The notes below the pieces were generated by a model. It made no database searches. It was not told the DNA's origin and saw only the letters and a program-made list of their open reading frames with translations. A program made the translations under genes and the position numbers. Shown here piece by piece: positions 1-9,072 of a stretch of 64,000 nucleotides of DNA. The stretch is from Blastocatellia bacterium (lineage in GTDB: Bacteria > Acidobacteriota > Blastocatellia > Pyrinomonadales > Pyrinomonadaceae), in the NCBI GenBank assembly GCA_013697915.1, contig JACCVY010000119.1, forward strand, positions 57,918 through 121,917, in the 5' to 3' direction. Position 1 is the stretch's first letter. The number at the start of each line of letters is the position of its first letter.

Positions 1-1
1 C

Positions 2-181
2 AATTTCGATCTCTACAAGATCAATGTTGACGGGTCGGGTTTGGACCGCATTACTTTCAACGACACGTTCGACGGCTTCCCGATGTTTTCGCCGGATGGC
101 AAGAAACTGGTCTTCGCTTCAAACCGCAACGCGAAAACCCGCGGCGACACCAACATCTTCATCGCCGATTGGGTTGAGTAA
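2..181 (+). CDS. C-terminal end of a TolB-like beta-propeller protein (partial)
   Basis: Only the last 59 codons are present; the gene enters from the left edge and ends with TAA at 179-181. The text carries a typical PD40/WD40-like TolB repeat, FSPDGKKLVFASNRN, followed by the usual ending with NIFIADW. Proteins with such repeats are mostly periplasmic or secreted beta-propellers, often fused to peptidase or other domains, so the full architecture cannot be judged. The next gene downstream is a secreted M28 peptidase on the same strand, separated by a repeat element. Confidence 0.7.
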   Translation, partial: NFDLYKINVDGSGLDRITFNDTFDGFPMFSPDGKKLVFASNRNAKTRGDTNIFIADWVE

Positions 182-185
182 ATAC

Positions 186-297
186 TGGGACCGCGGGCGT
201 CCCGCCCGCAGCGGCGAGGCGCAGCCTCGCCGAAGGATTTGATAAATGGCATGCGGAAAGGCACAGCCTTTCCGCACGGGAGGCGGCAAAGCCGCAA
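186..297. repeat. Hairpin repeat cluster, family R3 (GGC-nnn-GCC core)
   Basis: Four or so small palindromes follow one another: GCGAGGC-gca-GCCTCGC, GCGGAAAGGC-aca-GCCTTTCCGC and GCGGC-aaa-GCCGC, after a GGGACCGCGGGCGTCCC hairpin. The same AAAGGC-nnn-GCCTTT and GCGGC-nnn-GCCGC units recur at 36498-36670. The arms are joined by three-base loops. It lies between two same-strand genes and is REP-like in layout. Confidence 0.75.
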
Positions 298-340
298 CCG
301 CTCAGTCATTTGCAAAAACGCAGTTATTAAAGAGGTCATC

Positions 341-2404
341 ATGCATCGCAAATTTTTCAATCTAGCCCTAATCATTTCGCTGGCTATTGGTACTGTATTC
401 GCCCAACAGATGGCGACCCGGCAGGACGTCCCCAGCGTCGAGCGGTTGCGCGCGCACATCAACTATCTGGCCTCAGACAAACTGGAAGGACGCCGCACCG
501 GCAGCGAAGGCGCGAATCTCGCCGCGGAATATATTGCCCGCGAATTTTCTCGTTATGGTTTGCAGCGCAGTATTGGCTGGGACACATCGGGCATGTCGAT
601 TCTCGAAGCTGATTCGCCAAACCGTTATTTGCAAAAATTTCCGTACGTTGCCGGGGTTGAACTTGGCAATGGCAACACACTTCGCCTAACGCCTCAAAAT
701 CCGAACTCGCCAACTGGGCGACGCACTATCTCTGAACCGATGGATTTTCGTGTTGGCGAGGACTGGATGCCGCTGGGATTTTCATCGAATGCCCACGTTG
801 AATTGGCACCCGCAGCTTTCGTCCACTACGGCATTACCGCAACAGACTTGAACTATGACGACTATAAAGAACGGTCGGTCAAAGGCGACATTGTCGTCGC
901 ACTACAAGGAACGCCTGACGGCGATAATCCACACGGTCAATTCGCTCGCTATGAAGACGTTCGCTGGAAGGCAATCGCCGCCCGCAATGCGGGAGCGAAA
1001 GCGCTACTGGTAATTTCACGCGAAGTGAATTTCAAAGACGAACGGCTAGCACGACTCAGATACGACAACAGCGCGGGGGATGCGGGCTTGCCGGTAGCGG
1101 TGATTTCAAGACAGGCCGCGCGAAATATTCTGCTGGCGGGCGGCGAACAAGTAGACCTCGCAAATATCGAAAAGTTTCTAATCGAAACGGTGGCTCGGAA
1201 GGTAGAGTTCGGACCACCTGGCCAGGGAAACAAATCGCCGGGTGTTACTTTGCATAACCGGCCTGTGCTCAGTCTGCAAACCAGCATCGCGCGTCGCGAA
1301 GTGGAGGCCGCCAACGTCGTCGGCATCGTCAACGGCTTCGATCCGGTTTTGAAGAACGAAACGATCGTCATCGGCGCACACTACGATCACCTCGGACGCG
1401 GCGGCGAAGGCAGTCTGGTGCCGCGCGAAGGCGACATCCATCATGGCGCTGACGACAACGCTTCCGGGACCGCAGGTTTGCTTGAACTGGCTCGCATCTT
1501 TGCGTCTTCAGGATCGCCACGACCGCGTCGCACAATCGTGTTCATCGCCTTCAGCGGCGAAGAAGAAGGCTTGCTCGGTTCAAGTTATTACGTAAACCAT
1601 CCGCTCAAGCCGCTCGAGAACACGGTGGCCATGATCAATATGGACATGATTGGCCGAATGAAAAACAACAAGCTGATCGTCGGCGGCGTGGGTACGGCTG
1701 ACGGCTGGCGCAAGGTTATCGACTCCTCAGCAAAGTTTTGGGGAATCGGAGTCACTCCCACGCCGGACTCGTACGGCGGCGTATTGCCGGGCACATTAAC
1801 CGCGAATCCATCTCGCTCCGGAACTGCGACGACCAGCAACGTGGGGACAACTGCCGCGCTGGATAGTATTCGTAGTCTTGATCTCACACTCAGCGAAGAC
1901 GGCTATGGCCCAAGCGATCATTCGTCATTCTATGCGAAGAAAGTCCCGGTCCTGTTTCTCTGGACCGGCACTCATGAGGACTATCACAAACCTTCTGACA
2001 CTGCCGACAAGATTAATTACGAAGACGAATCACACATACTTAGTTTCGTTGCCCGCATTATCCAAAGCATTGACGCCAACAGTGCACGACCCGCTTACAC
2101 GGTTGCTAAGAGCGAATCGCAGGGCCGCACGATGGGCTTTCGCGTTTACCTCGGCACAATTCCAAACTATTCCGACTCAGGCGATGGATTGTTGCTGGAT
2201 GGGGTGCGCGATGATTCACCGGCAGCGAAGGCCGGTATAAAAGCCGGCGACCGGATCGTTAGGTTAGCTGGCCGCGAGGTGCACAACGTTTACGATTACA
2301 CCTATGCGTTGGGAGAAATGAAAGCCGGGCAGGAATACGAAGTTGAACTGCTGCGCGGCACCGAGCGAATGAAGTTGACGATTACGCCGGCAGCAAGAAA
2401 ATAG
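341..2404 (+). CDS. Secreted M28 family zinc aminopeptidase with PA and C-terminal PDZ domains
   Basis: The reading frame is open from 239, but the ATG at 341 is chosen: it follows an AGAGGT ribosome site and begins a clear signal peptide (MHRKFFNLALIISLAIG..FAQ), while the upstream part only translates repeat R3. The 687-aa product has a PA-like insert in the middle and the M28 metal ligands in order: AHYDHLG (near residue 347), HHGADDNASG (near 371), SGEEEG (near 407), NMDMIGR, and the final His in THEDYHKPSDTAD. The last 80 residues are a PDZ domain (GLLLDGVRDDSPAAKAGIKAGD). It should release N-terminal amino acids from peptides outside the cytoplasmic membrane. The exact substrate is unknown. 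Confidence 0.9.
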   Translation: MHRKFFNLALIISLAIGTVFAQQMATRQDVPSVERLRAHINYLASDKLEGRRTGSEGANLAAEYIAREFSRYGLQRSIGWDTSGMSILEADSPNRYLQKFPYVAGVELGNGNTLRLTPQNPNSPTGRRTISEPMDFRVGEDWMPLGFSSNAHVELAPAAFVHYGITATDLNYDDYKERSVKGDIVVALQGTPDGDNPHGQFARYEDVRWKAIAARNAGAKALLVISREVNFKDERLARLRYDNSAGDAGLPVAVISRQAARNILLAGGEQVDLANIEKFLIETVARKVEFGPPGQGNKSPGVTLHNRPVLSLQTSIARREVEAANVVGIVNGFDPVLKNETIVIGAHYDHLGRGGEGSLVPREGDIHHGADDNASGTAGLLELARIFASSGSPRPRRTIVFIAFSGEEEGLLGSSYYVNHPLKPLENTVAMINMDMIGRMKNNKLIVGGVGTADGWRKVIDSSAKFWGIGVTPTPDSYGGVLPGTLTANPSRSGTATTSNVGTTAALDSIRSLDLTLSEDGYGPSDHSSFYAKKVPVLFLWTGTHEDYHKPSDTADKINYEDESHILSFVARIIQSIDANSARPAYTVAKSESQGRTMGFRVYLGTIPNYSDSGDGLLLDGVRDDSPAAKAGIKAGDRIVRLAGREVHNVYDYTYALGEMKAGQEYEVELLRGTERMKLTITPAARK

Positions 2405-2494
2405 TGATGAGTAATGAGTGATGAGTTAAAGCGATAGCAAGCGGATTAAGACCCGCTTACTCATCACTCATTACTCATCACTCATCACTTTTTA
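2404..2494. terminator. Heptad inverted repeat H1 with T-run; probable terminator between convergent genes
   Basis: The left arm reads GATGAGT-AATGAGT-GATGAGT and the right arm is its exact reverse complement, together a 23-bp inverted repeat around a short GC hairpin. TTTTT follows at 2489-2494, so the + strand transcript of the peptidase gene could end here. The repeats have an exact 7-bp period, as at several other gene borders in the window. Confidence 0.6.
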
Positions 2495-2496
2495 GT

Positions 2497-2859
2497 TTAC
2501 CAGCGCGGCTCGCGTTCGTAGCCACCGCGGTCACCGCCGCTATCGCCGCCACCACGACCACCGCCGCCGCCACCGCCATAACCACCGCGACCGCCACCAC
2601 CGCCGCGATCGGCGCGCGGTTTGGCTTCGTTGACCGTCAAATTGCGACCGCCAAAGTCCTTGCCGTTAAACTGTTCGATGGCCGCTGCCGCCTCTTCCGC
2701 TGTCGCCATTTCCACAAAAGCAAAACCGCGTGAGCGGCCCGTGTCGCGGTCTTCGATTACGGAAGCTGATTCTACTGTGCCTGCTACCGCGAAAGCGTCG
2801 CGGAGCTCCTCGCTCGTCGTACGGAACGAAAGGTTTCCGACATAAAGTTTGGTACCCAT
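2497..2859 (-). CDS. Glycine-rich RRM RNA-binding protein
   Basis: A single RNA recognition motif fills residues 3-80, with the RNP2 stretch KLYVGNLSF and the RNP1 stretch RSRGFAFVEM. The 40-residue tail is made of Gly with Arg (RGGYGGGGGGG and similar), like cyanobacterial Rbp and plant glycine-rich proteins. Such proteins bind single-stranded RNA and in bacteria are often cold-induced. An AAGGA ribosome site precedes the ATG at 2859. The gene converges on the M28 peptidase gene. The family is clear; the RNA targets are not. Confidence 0.9.
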   Translation of the reverse strand: MGTKLYVGNLSFRTTSEELRDAFAVAGTVESASVIEDRDTGRSRGFAFVEMATAEEAAAAIEQFNGKDFGGRNLTVNEAKPRADRGGGGGRGGYGGGGGGGRGGGDSGGDRGGYEREPRW

Positions 2860-3132
2860 TTTGTCCTTCTCTATCCTTTTGATCGAGTGAAGCGCGGGTA
2901 AAAATCAGATCGCAGACTCAAGCAGGGAGTTACTTGACCTTCAGGCGAACGCGACGCACCCGTTGCTCTAAACTGCGAGAGCGGCTTCTAACAAGTTGAC
3001 AATTATCTCACTCTCTCCTCAGCCGAACGCGGGTCGCATCACGAACACGGACAGGCGCAATCACCACTGACGCGCGAGAGCAGGAACAACGGGCCAAGTA
3101 TGCCTTAGGCCCGGTTTGAAGTTCAAGCCTGC

Positions 3133-3230
3133 AGCTAGTCAGTTGTCAGTAGTTCGTTGTAAGTCGCAAAGGGTTCCCGTCTGCTAAATGTGATGAGCAA
3201 CTGACTACTGACTACCGCTACTGACTAGTC
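3133..3230. repeat. Heptad inverted repeat H2
   Basis: The left arm has CAGTTGT-CAGTAGT. The right arm has ACTGACT-ACTGACT-ACC-GCT-ACTGACT. The arms are roughly complementary and the unit length is 7 bp. A related sequence recurs at 56491-56582. Confidence 0.6.
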
Positions 3231-3235
3231 GCCAA

Positions 3236-3265
3236 TTGCCTGCGTTGAGCTCGATCGAATATAGT
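3236..3265 (+). promoter_or_regulatory. Candidate sigma-70 promoter for the isocitrate dehydrogenase gene
   Basis: TTGCCT at 3236-3241 and TATAGT at 3260-3265 are spaced by 18 bp, 45 bases ahead of the ATG. The match is good at -10 and fair at -35. No other promoter-like pair is closer to the start. Confidence 0.4.
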
Positions 3266-3309
3266 GCTTCGAACACAATATTATTTTCGCGAAAGGCCTG
3301 TTTTGGGAA

Positions 3310-4764
3310 ATGTCCAACTTTGTTCCTATCACTGTGGCGCACGGCGACGGCATCGGTCCCGAGATCATGGCGGCCACGTTACACATCCTGAAAGAAGCGG
3401 GCGCCAATCTAGATATTGAAACCATCGACATCGGCGAAAAAGTTTATCTGGCCGGCAATAGTTCCGGCATCGAGCCGAGCGCCTGGGATTCTTTGCGGCG
3501 CACTAAAGTTTTTCTCAAAGCGCCTATCACCACCCCGCAGGGTGGCGGTTATAAAAGTCTGAACGTGACCGTGCGGAAAACACTGGGCTTGTACGCCAAC
3601 GTGCGACCCTGCGTTTCCTATCATCCGTTTGTTGAAACAAAACATCCGAACATGGATGTCGTGATCGTTCGTGAAAACGAAGAAGACCTTTACGCCGGAA
3701 TCGAGCACCGTCAGACCCAGCAGGTCTATCAATGTCTGAAACTAATTTCGCGGCCCGGTTCGGAAAAGATTGTGCGCTACGCGTTCGAGTACGCGCGACG
3801 AAACAATCGCAAGAAAGTCACCTGCTTCACCAAAGACAACATCATGAAGTTCACCGACGGCTTGTTTCATAAAGTTTTTGATGAAATCGCCGCCGAGTAC
3901 TCCGACATCGAGAACGAACATTGGATTGTGGACATTGGCGCCGCGAAACTTGCCGACACGCCTGAAGTTTTCGATGTGCTTGTCATGCCCAATCTTTATG
4001 GTGACGTGCTGTCGGACGTGGCAGCACAGATCGCGGGTTCAGTCGGTCTCGCTGGTTCGGCAAATATTGGCGAGCACGTGTCGATGTTTGAAGCGATTCA
4101 CGGATCGGCGCCACGGCGCGCTGGGCAAAATTTAGCAAACCCGTCGGGTTTACTTTTAGGCGCCGTAATGATGCTGGTTCACATCGGTGAAACAGAAGTA
4201 GCCGAGCGCGTCCACAATGCCTGGCTGCGAACGATCGAAGACGGAATTCATACCTACGACATTTACGAAGAGGGCCATAGCAAGCAGAAGGTTGGCACAA
4301 GAGAATTCGCCGAGGCAGTAGCAGCGCGCGTGGGCCAAAAGCCGGAAACGTTGAAAGCCGCGAGCTACAAAGCCGTTGCTGAAACGAGCGATAAACCGCG
4401 CGGAGGCCGGCCAAGGCAAGCGGCGAAAAAGGACCTGGTTGGCGTCGATGTGTTTCTCGACTGGACGAAGGGCACGGCAAACGATCTTGGCGACTCGTTA
4501 GGTAAACTCAATGGCGACGGCATCAAGCTGGAGATGATGAGCAATCGGGGAGTGAAAGTTTGGCCGGGCGGTCATGCAGAAACCTTTTGTTCCGACCATT
4601 GGCGCTGCCGCTTTCTGGCGGCGACGGACGGTAGCGACGTTTCGCATCCGCAGATCATCTCTTTGCTCAAGCGCATTGCGGACGCCGGGTTCGATTTCAT
4701 AAAAACCGAGAATCTGTATAACTTCGACGGAGAACGCGGATACTCACTCGATCAGGGCGCGTGA
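3310..4764 (+). CDS. icd: NADP-type isocitrate dehydrogenase with C-terminal extension (Thermus/Rickettsia type)
   Basis: Oxidatively decarboxylates isocitrate to 2-oxoglutarate in the TCA cycle. The start AHGDGIGPEI, the substrate loop SLNVTVRKTLGLYANVRPC, the IVRENEEDLYAGIEH stretch, the metal site NLYGDVLSDVAAQIAGSVGL and the EAIHGSAPRRAGQNLANPSG coenzyme region place it in the isocitrate/isopropylmalate dehydrogenase family. At 484 aa it is longer than E. coli Icd (416 aa); about 130 residues from 350 on form an extra C-terminal domain, as known in Thermus thermophilus and Rickettsia enzymes. That extension carries a low-complexity linker (ETSDKPRGGRPRQAAKK). Coenzyme choice cannot be proved by eye. 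It reads toward purE. Confidence 0.88.
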   Translation: MSNFVPITVAHGDGIGPEIMAATLHILKEAGANLDIETIDIGEKVYLAGNSSGIEPSAWDSLRRTKVFLKAPITTPQGGGYKSLNVTVRKTLGLYANVRPCVSYHPFVETKHPNMDVVIVRENEEDLYAGIEHRQTQQVYQCLKLISRPGSEKIVRYAFEYARRNNRKKVTCFTKDNIMKFTDGLFHKVFDEIAAEYSDIENEHWIVDIGAAKLADTPEVFDVLVMPNLYGDVLSDVAAQIAGSVGLAGSANIGEHVSMFEAIHGSAPRRAGQNLANPSGLLLGAVMMLVHIGETEVAERVHNAWLRTIEDGIHTYDIYEEGHSKQKVGTREFAEAVAARVGQKPETLKAASYKAVAETSDKPRGGRPRQAAKKDLVGVDVFLDWTKGTANDLGDSLGKLNGDGIKLEMMSNRGVKVWPGGHAETFCSDHWRCRFLAATDGSDVSHPQIISLLKRIADAGFDFIKTENLYNFDGERGYSLDQGA

Positions 4765-4825
4765 ATTTCGAATTGCGGATTTCGGATTTCGTTAAACGAT
4801 GAACTGTTAAAGAACGGAGAAGATC

Positions 4826-5002
4826 ATGCAGAACACAGTCAACCAACCTATCGCCGGTGACGACGAGGGCCCAACCGAGAAACTGCGCGACGAGGAAAAG
4901 TCTGAAACCGGCGAGATTGTGCCGGGAGCCGAGGGAGTGCCGGGTGCGCAGAAACCGGATAACGAAGACATCAAAGATGAGAAGGGATTGAATACGGAAT
5001 AG
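4826..5002 (+). CDS. Small acidic hypothetical protein (58 aa)
   Basis: Begins MQNTVNQPIAGDDEGPTE after a GGAGAAG ribosome site and stops with TAG two bases before the purE start. It is rich in Glu, Asp, Pro and Gly, has no Cys and no hydrophobic stretch, and is probably disordered. The good ribosome site and tight spacing to purE suggest a real gene cotranscribed with it. I do not recognise a family. Confidence 0.55.
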   Translation: MQNTVNQPIAGDDEGPTEKLRDEEKSETGEIVPGAEGVPGAQKPDNEDIKDEKGLNTE

Positions 5003-5004
5003 TC

Positions 5005-5508
5005 ATGAGTGTTGACATACCCCAAACCTACCCGCTTGTCGCTGTAATCATGGGCAGCAAATCCGACTGGGAAACGATGAGCCATGCGGACTCAACTCTA
5101 ACTGAGTTTGGCGTCACTCATGAATGTCACGTGATGTCGGCGCATCGCACGCCCCAACTCGCTACGGAGTTTGCCTCCAGCGCTGCTGATCGCGGATTGC
5201 AAATCATCATTGCTGCTGCCGGCGGCGCCGCGCATCTTGCCGGCGTGATTGCCGCCCACACCACTCTTCCGGTGCTCGGCGTGCCCATGAAAAGCGACGC
5301 GCTTAACGGCATGGACTCGCTGCTTTCAACTGTGCAAATGCCGGCAGGCATACCAGTCGCCACGCTGGCAATTGGAAAGCCCGGTGCTATAAACGCCGCT
5401 TTGTTTGCGGTCGCCATCCTGGCAACTACCCGTCCCGACCTCGCGACAAAGTTAAAGGAATTCCGCCGGAATCAGGAACAGAAAATTCGCAGCACAACCC
5501 TTCCTTAA
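5005..5508 (+). CDS. purE: 5-(carboxyamino)imidazole ribonucleotide mutase, class I PurE
   Basis: Converts N5-CAIR to CAIR in de novo purine synthesis, in the cytoplasm. Family signatures are all present: MGSKSDWETM near the N-terminus, the SAHRTP loop with the catalytic His, AAAGGAAHLAGVIAAHT, LPVLGVPMKSDALNGMDSLLSTVQMPAGIPVATLAIG, and the helix GAINAALFAVAIL. Length (167 aa) matches the family. The partner gene purK is not adjacent. The start lies two bases after the stop of the 58-aa acidic protein gene, so the two are likely cotranscribed. Confidence 0.95.
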   Translation: MSVDIPQTYPLVAVIMGSKSDWETMSHADSTLTEFGVTHECHVMSAHRTPQLATEFASSAADRGLQIIIAAAGGAAHLAGVIAAHTTLPVLGVPMKSDALNGMDSLLSTVQMPAGIPVATLAIGKPGAINAALFAVAILATTRPDLATKLKEFRRNQEQKIRSTTLP

Positions 5509-5658
5509 TTCGTTCTATCTGAAGTTATTCTTGAAATATCTCAGACGTTGGAGCAGAATGCGTGCACTGAAGAGCTGCGCCGCTGACGAAGCGTGATCCC
5601 CCGTTGTCTTCGATTGTTTTTCACGTTCTTACCTGTCTCGCTGGGTTAACCCTGAAAC

Positions 5659-8600
5659 ATGATTGGCGAAACCATCTCCCACTATCGGATCACCGTCAAG
5701 CTCGGGGAAGGCGGCATGGGAGTCGTTTATCTCGCTGAAGACACAACGCTCGGACGCCGCGTTGCCATAAAGTTTCTCTCTTCGACCGCCAAAGAATATC
5801 GCGCCAGGTTCCTTCGCGAAGCGCGGGCTGTCTCTGCCCTGACCCACCCGAACATCGCCGCTGTTTTCGATTACGGTGAAACAGATGACGGCCAGCCTTA
5901 CATTGTGATGGAGCTGATAAAGGGCGAGCCGCTAAGCGACAAGCTGCTCGCCGGCTCGCTGCCTCTGCCTGAAGCCGTGCGCATTGTTTCGTTGATTGCT
6001 GAAGCGCTCGGCGAAGCGCACCACATGGGCGTAGTTCACCGCGACGTCAAACCATCTAACGTCGTAATCAATGAGCGCGGCCAGGTAAAAGTGCTGGACT
6101 TTGGCTTGGTGAAACAACTGTACGAGCAGCACAGCCTCGGCGGTGATCCCAACCTGCCAACGCTGCCGTTTACGCGAACGCGCAGCGACGTGATCGTCGG
6201 CACGCCGATGTACCTGTCCCCCGAGCAGGCCACCGGTAAAAAGGTCGATGCGCGCAGCGATCTGTTTGCCCTGGGCGTCGTGCTTTATGAGTGCATTACC
6301 GGCCGGGCGGCTTTCGGCGGCTCCAGCGTTTTAGATATTGGCGCTCAGGTTATTAACGCTACTCCGCCCCTGCCCTCGACAATCAACAATCGCATTCCGC
6401 GTCAGCTTGATCGCATTACGATGAAGGCGATCGAGAAAAAAGTCGAAGCTCGCTATCAATCGGCTGACGAGCTGATCGCGGACCTTAAAAAGGTACTGCC
6501 AACTTTACAGCCGGATGGCTACCGGCAGTTGCGCGCCACAGACTCGGTGCTTAAATCGCGCACTTACTCGGCGAGCGCGCTAACCACGATCGCAGAAACG
6601 TTGCGCCGGCCTGGGCCATCGCGCGGTACTTTAATCCTGGCCCTGGTAGCGGTAGTTGCGGCTGGATGGTTTTTGGTTCGCTTGTTGACACCCGGACCTT
6701 ATAAACCTACGGCCGAAGCAGCCGCATGGTATGAAAAAGGAACCGATGCACTTCGCAATGGCGCCTTTTTACAGGCCACTAAGGCCCTGGACCAGGCAGT
6801 TGGTTATGATCCGAAGTTTGCGTTGGCCCATGCGCGTTTGGCGGAAGCCTGGAATGAACTCGATTACGCCGATAAAGCAAAAGACGAAATGTTGAGAGTT
6901 CAGTCGCTGGTTCCCAACCGTTCACAACTAGCCAGGAACGACGCACTGTACCTCGAGGGAATCAATGCCACGCTGACGCGCGATTATGCGGCCGCTATAA
7001 AAGCCTATTCAGAATTGCTGCGCCTTAATCCGAATGATCCGCAGGTGTATTTGGACCTCGGCCGGGCTTACGAGAAGAATGATCAAATCCAGGAAGCAAT
7101 TAAGAGTTATGTTGAGGCGGCTACGCGCGCGCCACAATATGCTACCGCATTTTTGCGAGTTGGAATCCTTTACGCGCGGCAGCTCGATCAGCCCGGCGCC
7201 TCAGGAGCCTTTGATAAAGCGGAAACGATTTATCAGGCGGACGGCAATTTTGAGGGACAAGCTGAGGTTTCGTTTCAGCGTGGCTTTCTTTTCGATCAGC
7301 TTAGCAAAGTGGCAGAAGCCCGCGATCATCTGCAACGGGCGCTGGAACTGGCGCGGACCACCAGTAATGACTATCAGTATGTAAAGACTCTGCTGAAGCT
7401 CGGTGACATCGAAGTTGATCAAGGCAACGTCGAAGCCGGGCGCAAAGAAATGCATGAGGCCGTCGATCGCGCGCAAGCAAAGGGCATCGACAACCTGACG
7501 AAGCGTGGACTTATCGATATCGGCAATACCTATGTAGTCGCGGGCGAATACGCTGAAGCAGAAAAATATTTCAGACAGTCGCTGGATCTGGCGCAGAAAC
7601 AAAAAGACGAGCGAAATGCTGCGCGCGCTTTGCTGTCACTCGCCAGCCTCGCCGAAAGACGTGGTGGTGTAGAAGAGGTCATGAACTACCTCGATCAAGC
7701 TCTTCCTTTTTATCAGAAGGGTGGCTACCGCAAGGAAACGATGCAGGCGTTTGCGCTTTTGGCGCGCGCCAATGTTCATAAAGGTGAGTACGACCCGGCG
7801 CTCGACGGATATCAACAGGAGTTAAGACTGTCACAAGAGCTTGGTGATTCGGCGCAGATGGTCCTTGCTCATGACGACATCGGACGTTTGTTTATTAGAC
7901 AAGGCAGATATTCTGAAGCTATTGAACACCTGAACGAGAGTTGCAAGATTGCGCGGTCAATAGGTAATCCAAAGAACATTGCTTTGAGTTCGACGGACCT
8001 GGCGAACGCGTTGTGGCGATTGGGACGTTACGATGAGGCGCAGGCAGCTTTGCATGAAGCAGCGGCGTTCGTTGAACGACTAGAAGCGCCGCACAACATC
8101 TCGGCTGCTTACAATCTAGTGCAGGCACGCATAGCCCTAAGTCAGGGTCGCTGGCCTGACGCGCAGGCAAAGGCGCAAAAGGCACAGCAGCTCGCCGGCA
8201 CGGATCTGCAAGCCAATGCTGCGGAGGCTTCGCTTACTATTTGCGTCGCCCAGGCGTTTTCGGGCGCGGCAAAGCAAGGCGTAAGCAGGTGTGAACAAGC
8301 AGTCGAGGCAGCGCGCCAGGCAAATGACCCCGCCGTCATGGCCGAATCGTTACTGGCGCTGGCAGCGGCGATGGCCCAGGCAGGCGATAATCCAGGTGCA
8401 ACTAATAATGCCCTGGCGGCACAACAGATTTTTGCGCGGTCAGGCAGACACGATTGCGAATGGCTCGCCTGGTTAATCGCCGCGCGCGCGAGCAAGGCAA
8501 GCGGCGAAGAAGAAAAGGCGCGCGATTACGCTTCGCGAGCGCAACAGATATTGTCCAGCATTCAACAACAATGGGGGAACGACAATTACAATTCCTACCT

Positions 8601-8664
8601 AAACAGACCTGATGTCCAGTTATCTCGCAAGCAACTCGGCGAGTTAGTGTCAGGTAAAACCTAA
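5659..8664 (+). CDS. Transmembrane Ser/Thr protein kinase with large TPR region
   Basis: Residues 8-270 are a Hanks-type kinase: glycine loop GEGGMGVVYLAED, lysine in VAIKFL, HRDVKPSN catalytic loop, DFGLVK, and GTPMYLSPEQATG in the activation segment. One membrane helix follows near 320-340 (LILALVAVVAAGWFLVRLL), so the kinase faces the cytoplasm and the rest lies outside. About 650 residues of TPR repeats then run to the end (patterns such as YEKGTDALRNGAFLQATKALDQAV). The domain order is common in Acidobacteria, where such kinases are thought to sense binding partners through the TPRs. Two small paralogous genes lie directly downstream, the first 31 bp away, and may be in the same operon. 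Confidence 0.9.
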   Translation: MIGETISHYRITVKLGEGGMGVVYLAEDTTLGRRVAIKFLSSTAKEYRARFLREARAVSALTHPNIAAVFDYGETDDGQPYIVMELIKGEPLSDKLLAGSLPLPEAVRIVSLIAEALGEAHHMGVVHRDVKPSNVVINERGQVKVLDFGLVKQLYEQHSLGGDPNLPTLPFTRTRSDVIVGTPMYLSPEQATGKKVDARSDLFALGVVLYECITGRAAFGGSSVLDIGAQVINATPPLPSTINNRIPRQLDRITMKAIEKKVEARYQSADELIADLKKVLPTLQPDGYRQLRATDSVLKSRTYSASALTTIAETLRRPGPSRGTLILALVAVVAAGWFLVRLLTPGPYKPTAEAAAWYEKGTDALRNGAFLQATKALDQAVGYDPKFALAHARLAEAWNELDYADKAKDEMLRVQSLVPNRSQLARNDALYLEGINATLTRDYAAAIKAYSELLRLNPNDPQVYLDLGRAYEKNDQIQEAIKSYVEAATRAPQYATAFLRVGILYARQLDQPGASGAFDKAETIYQADGNFEGQAEVSFQRGFLFDQLSKVAEARDHLQRALELARTTSNDYQYVKTLLKLGDIEVDQGNVEAGRKEMHEAVDRAQAKGIDNLTKRGLIDIGNTYVVAGEYAEAEKYFRQSLDLAQKQKDERNAARALLSLASLAERRGGVEEVMNYLDQALPFYQKGGYRKETMQAFALLARANVHKGEYDPALDGYQQELRLSQELGDSAQMVLAHDDIGRLFIRQGRYSEAIEHLNESCKIARSIGNPKNIALSSTDLANALWRLGRYDEAQAALHEAAAFVERLEAPHNISAAYNLVQARIALSQGRWPDAQAKAQKAQQLAGTDLQANAAEASLTICVAQAFSGAAKQGVSRCEQAVEAARQANDPAVMAESLLALAAAMAQAGDNPGATNNALAAQQIFARSGRHDCEWLAWLIAARASKASGEEEKARDYASRAQQILSSIQQQWGNDNYNSYLNRPDVQLSRKQLGELVSGKT

Positions 8665-8695
8665 TCCCAACCCAGCCCAAAAAGGAGAAACTCAC

Positions 8696-8908
8696 ATGGC
8701 AAACGGTGGCGACATAATCATTAAAGGTGGTTCGTGCGATCTGATTTTTGATGATTCCATGTATCCCAAAGACCCTGCTGATCCAAAGAAACACAAAAAC
8801 AAGAATAATCAAAAAGTAACCAGAGTCCTGATCACAGGTGATATCACTTTTGACAGCGGAGATCACCCGAGCGGCTTGACGTGCGAAATCACGACCACCT
8901 GTAAATAG
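8696..8908 (+). CDS. Small protein of unknown family, first of a tandem pair (70 aa)
   Basis: Begins MANGGDIIIKGGSCDLIF after a perfect AAGGAG site. The first 24 residues and the ribosome-site region are almost the same as in the gene at 9073, while the C-terminal halves differ (here VTRVLITGDITF..GLTCEITTTCK). No signal peptide or membrane segment. It has three Cys, two near the C-terminus. Beta-rich by appearance. It follows the kinase-TPR gene by 31 bp, so it may be cotranscribed. Function unknown; a kinase target, a TPR ligand or a secreted peptide precursor are all possible and untested. Confidence 0.75.
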   Translation: MANGGDIIIKGGSCDLIFDDSMYPKDPADPKKHKNKNNQKVTRVLITGDITFDSGDHPSGLTCEITTTCK

Positions 8909-9072
8909 GAATCTGCCTTGTGCAGAAGCTTTCAACGAAGGACTCCACGGTCTCCTATGTCCGCTTAGTCCCTGATTTGTTTTCATAGGCCGCGAGCAAC
9001 GACTATGATGGCTCAGTCAAATCACAGTTCTGCTCACAACTCTCAACTCACTCAAGATAAGGAGAAACTCAA

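Larger units (their letters stand above)
2860..3309. other. 450-bp divergent intergenic region
   Basis: The left 140 bases are the leader of the RRM gene on the minus strand. The middle shows nothing I recognise. The right part holds heptad repeat H2 and a candidate promoter for the isocitrate dehydrogenase gene. No ORF here is credible. Confidence 0.6.

Noticed and set aside
239..340. Upstream extension of the M28 peptidase frame to 239.
   Set aside because: It translates hairpin repeat R3; the ATG at 341 has a ribosome site and starts a signal peptide.
3983..4480. A 165-codon ORF antisense to isocitrate dehydrogenase.
   Set aside because: Shadow frame inside a well-conserved gene.
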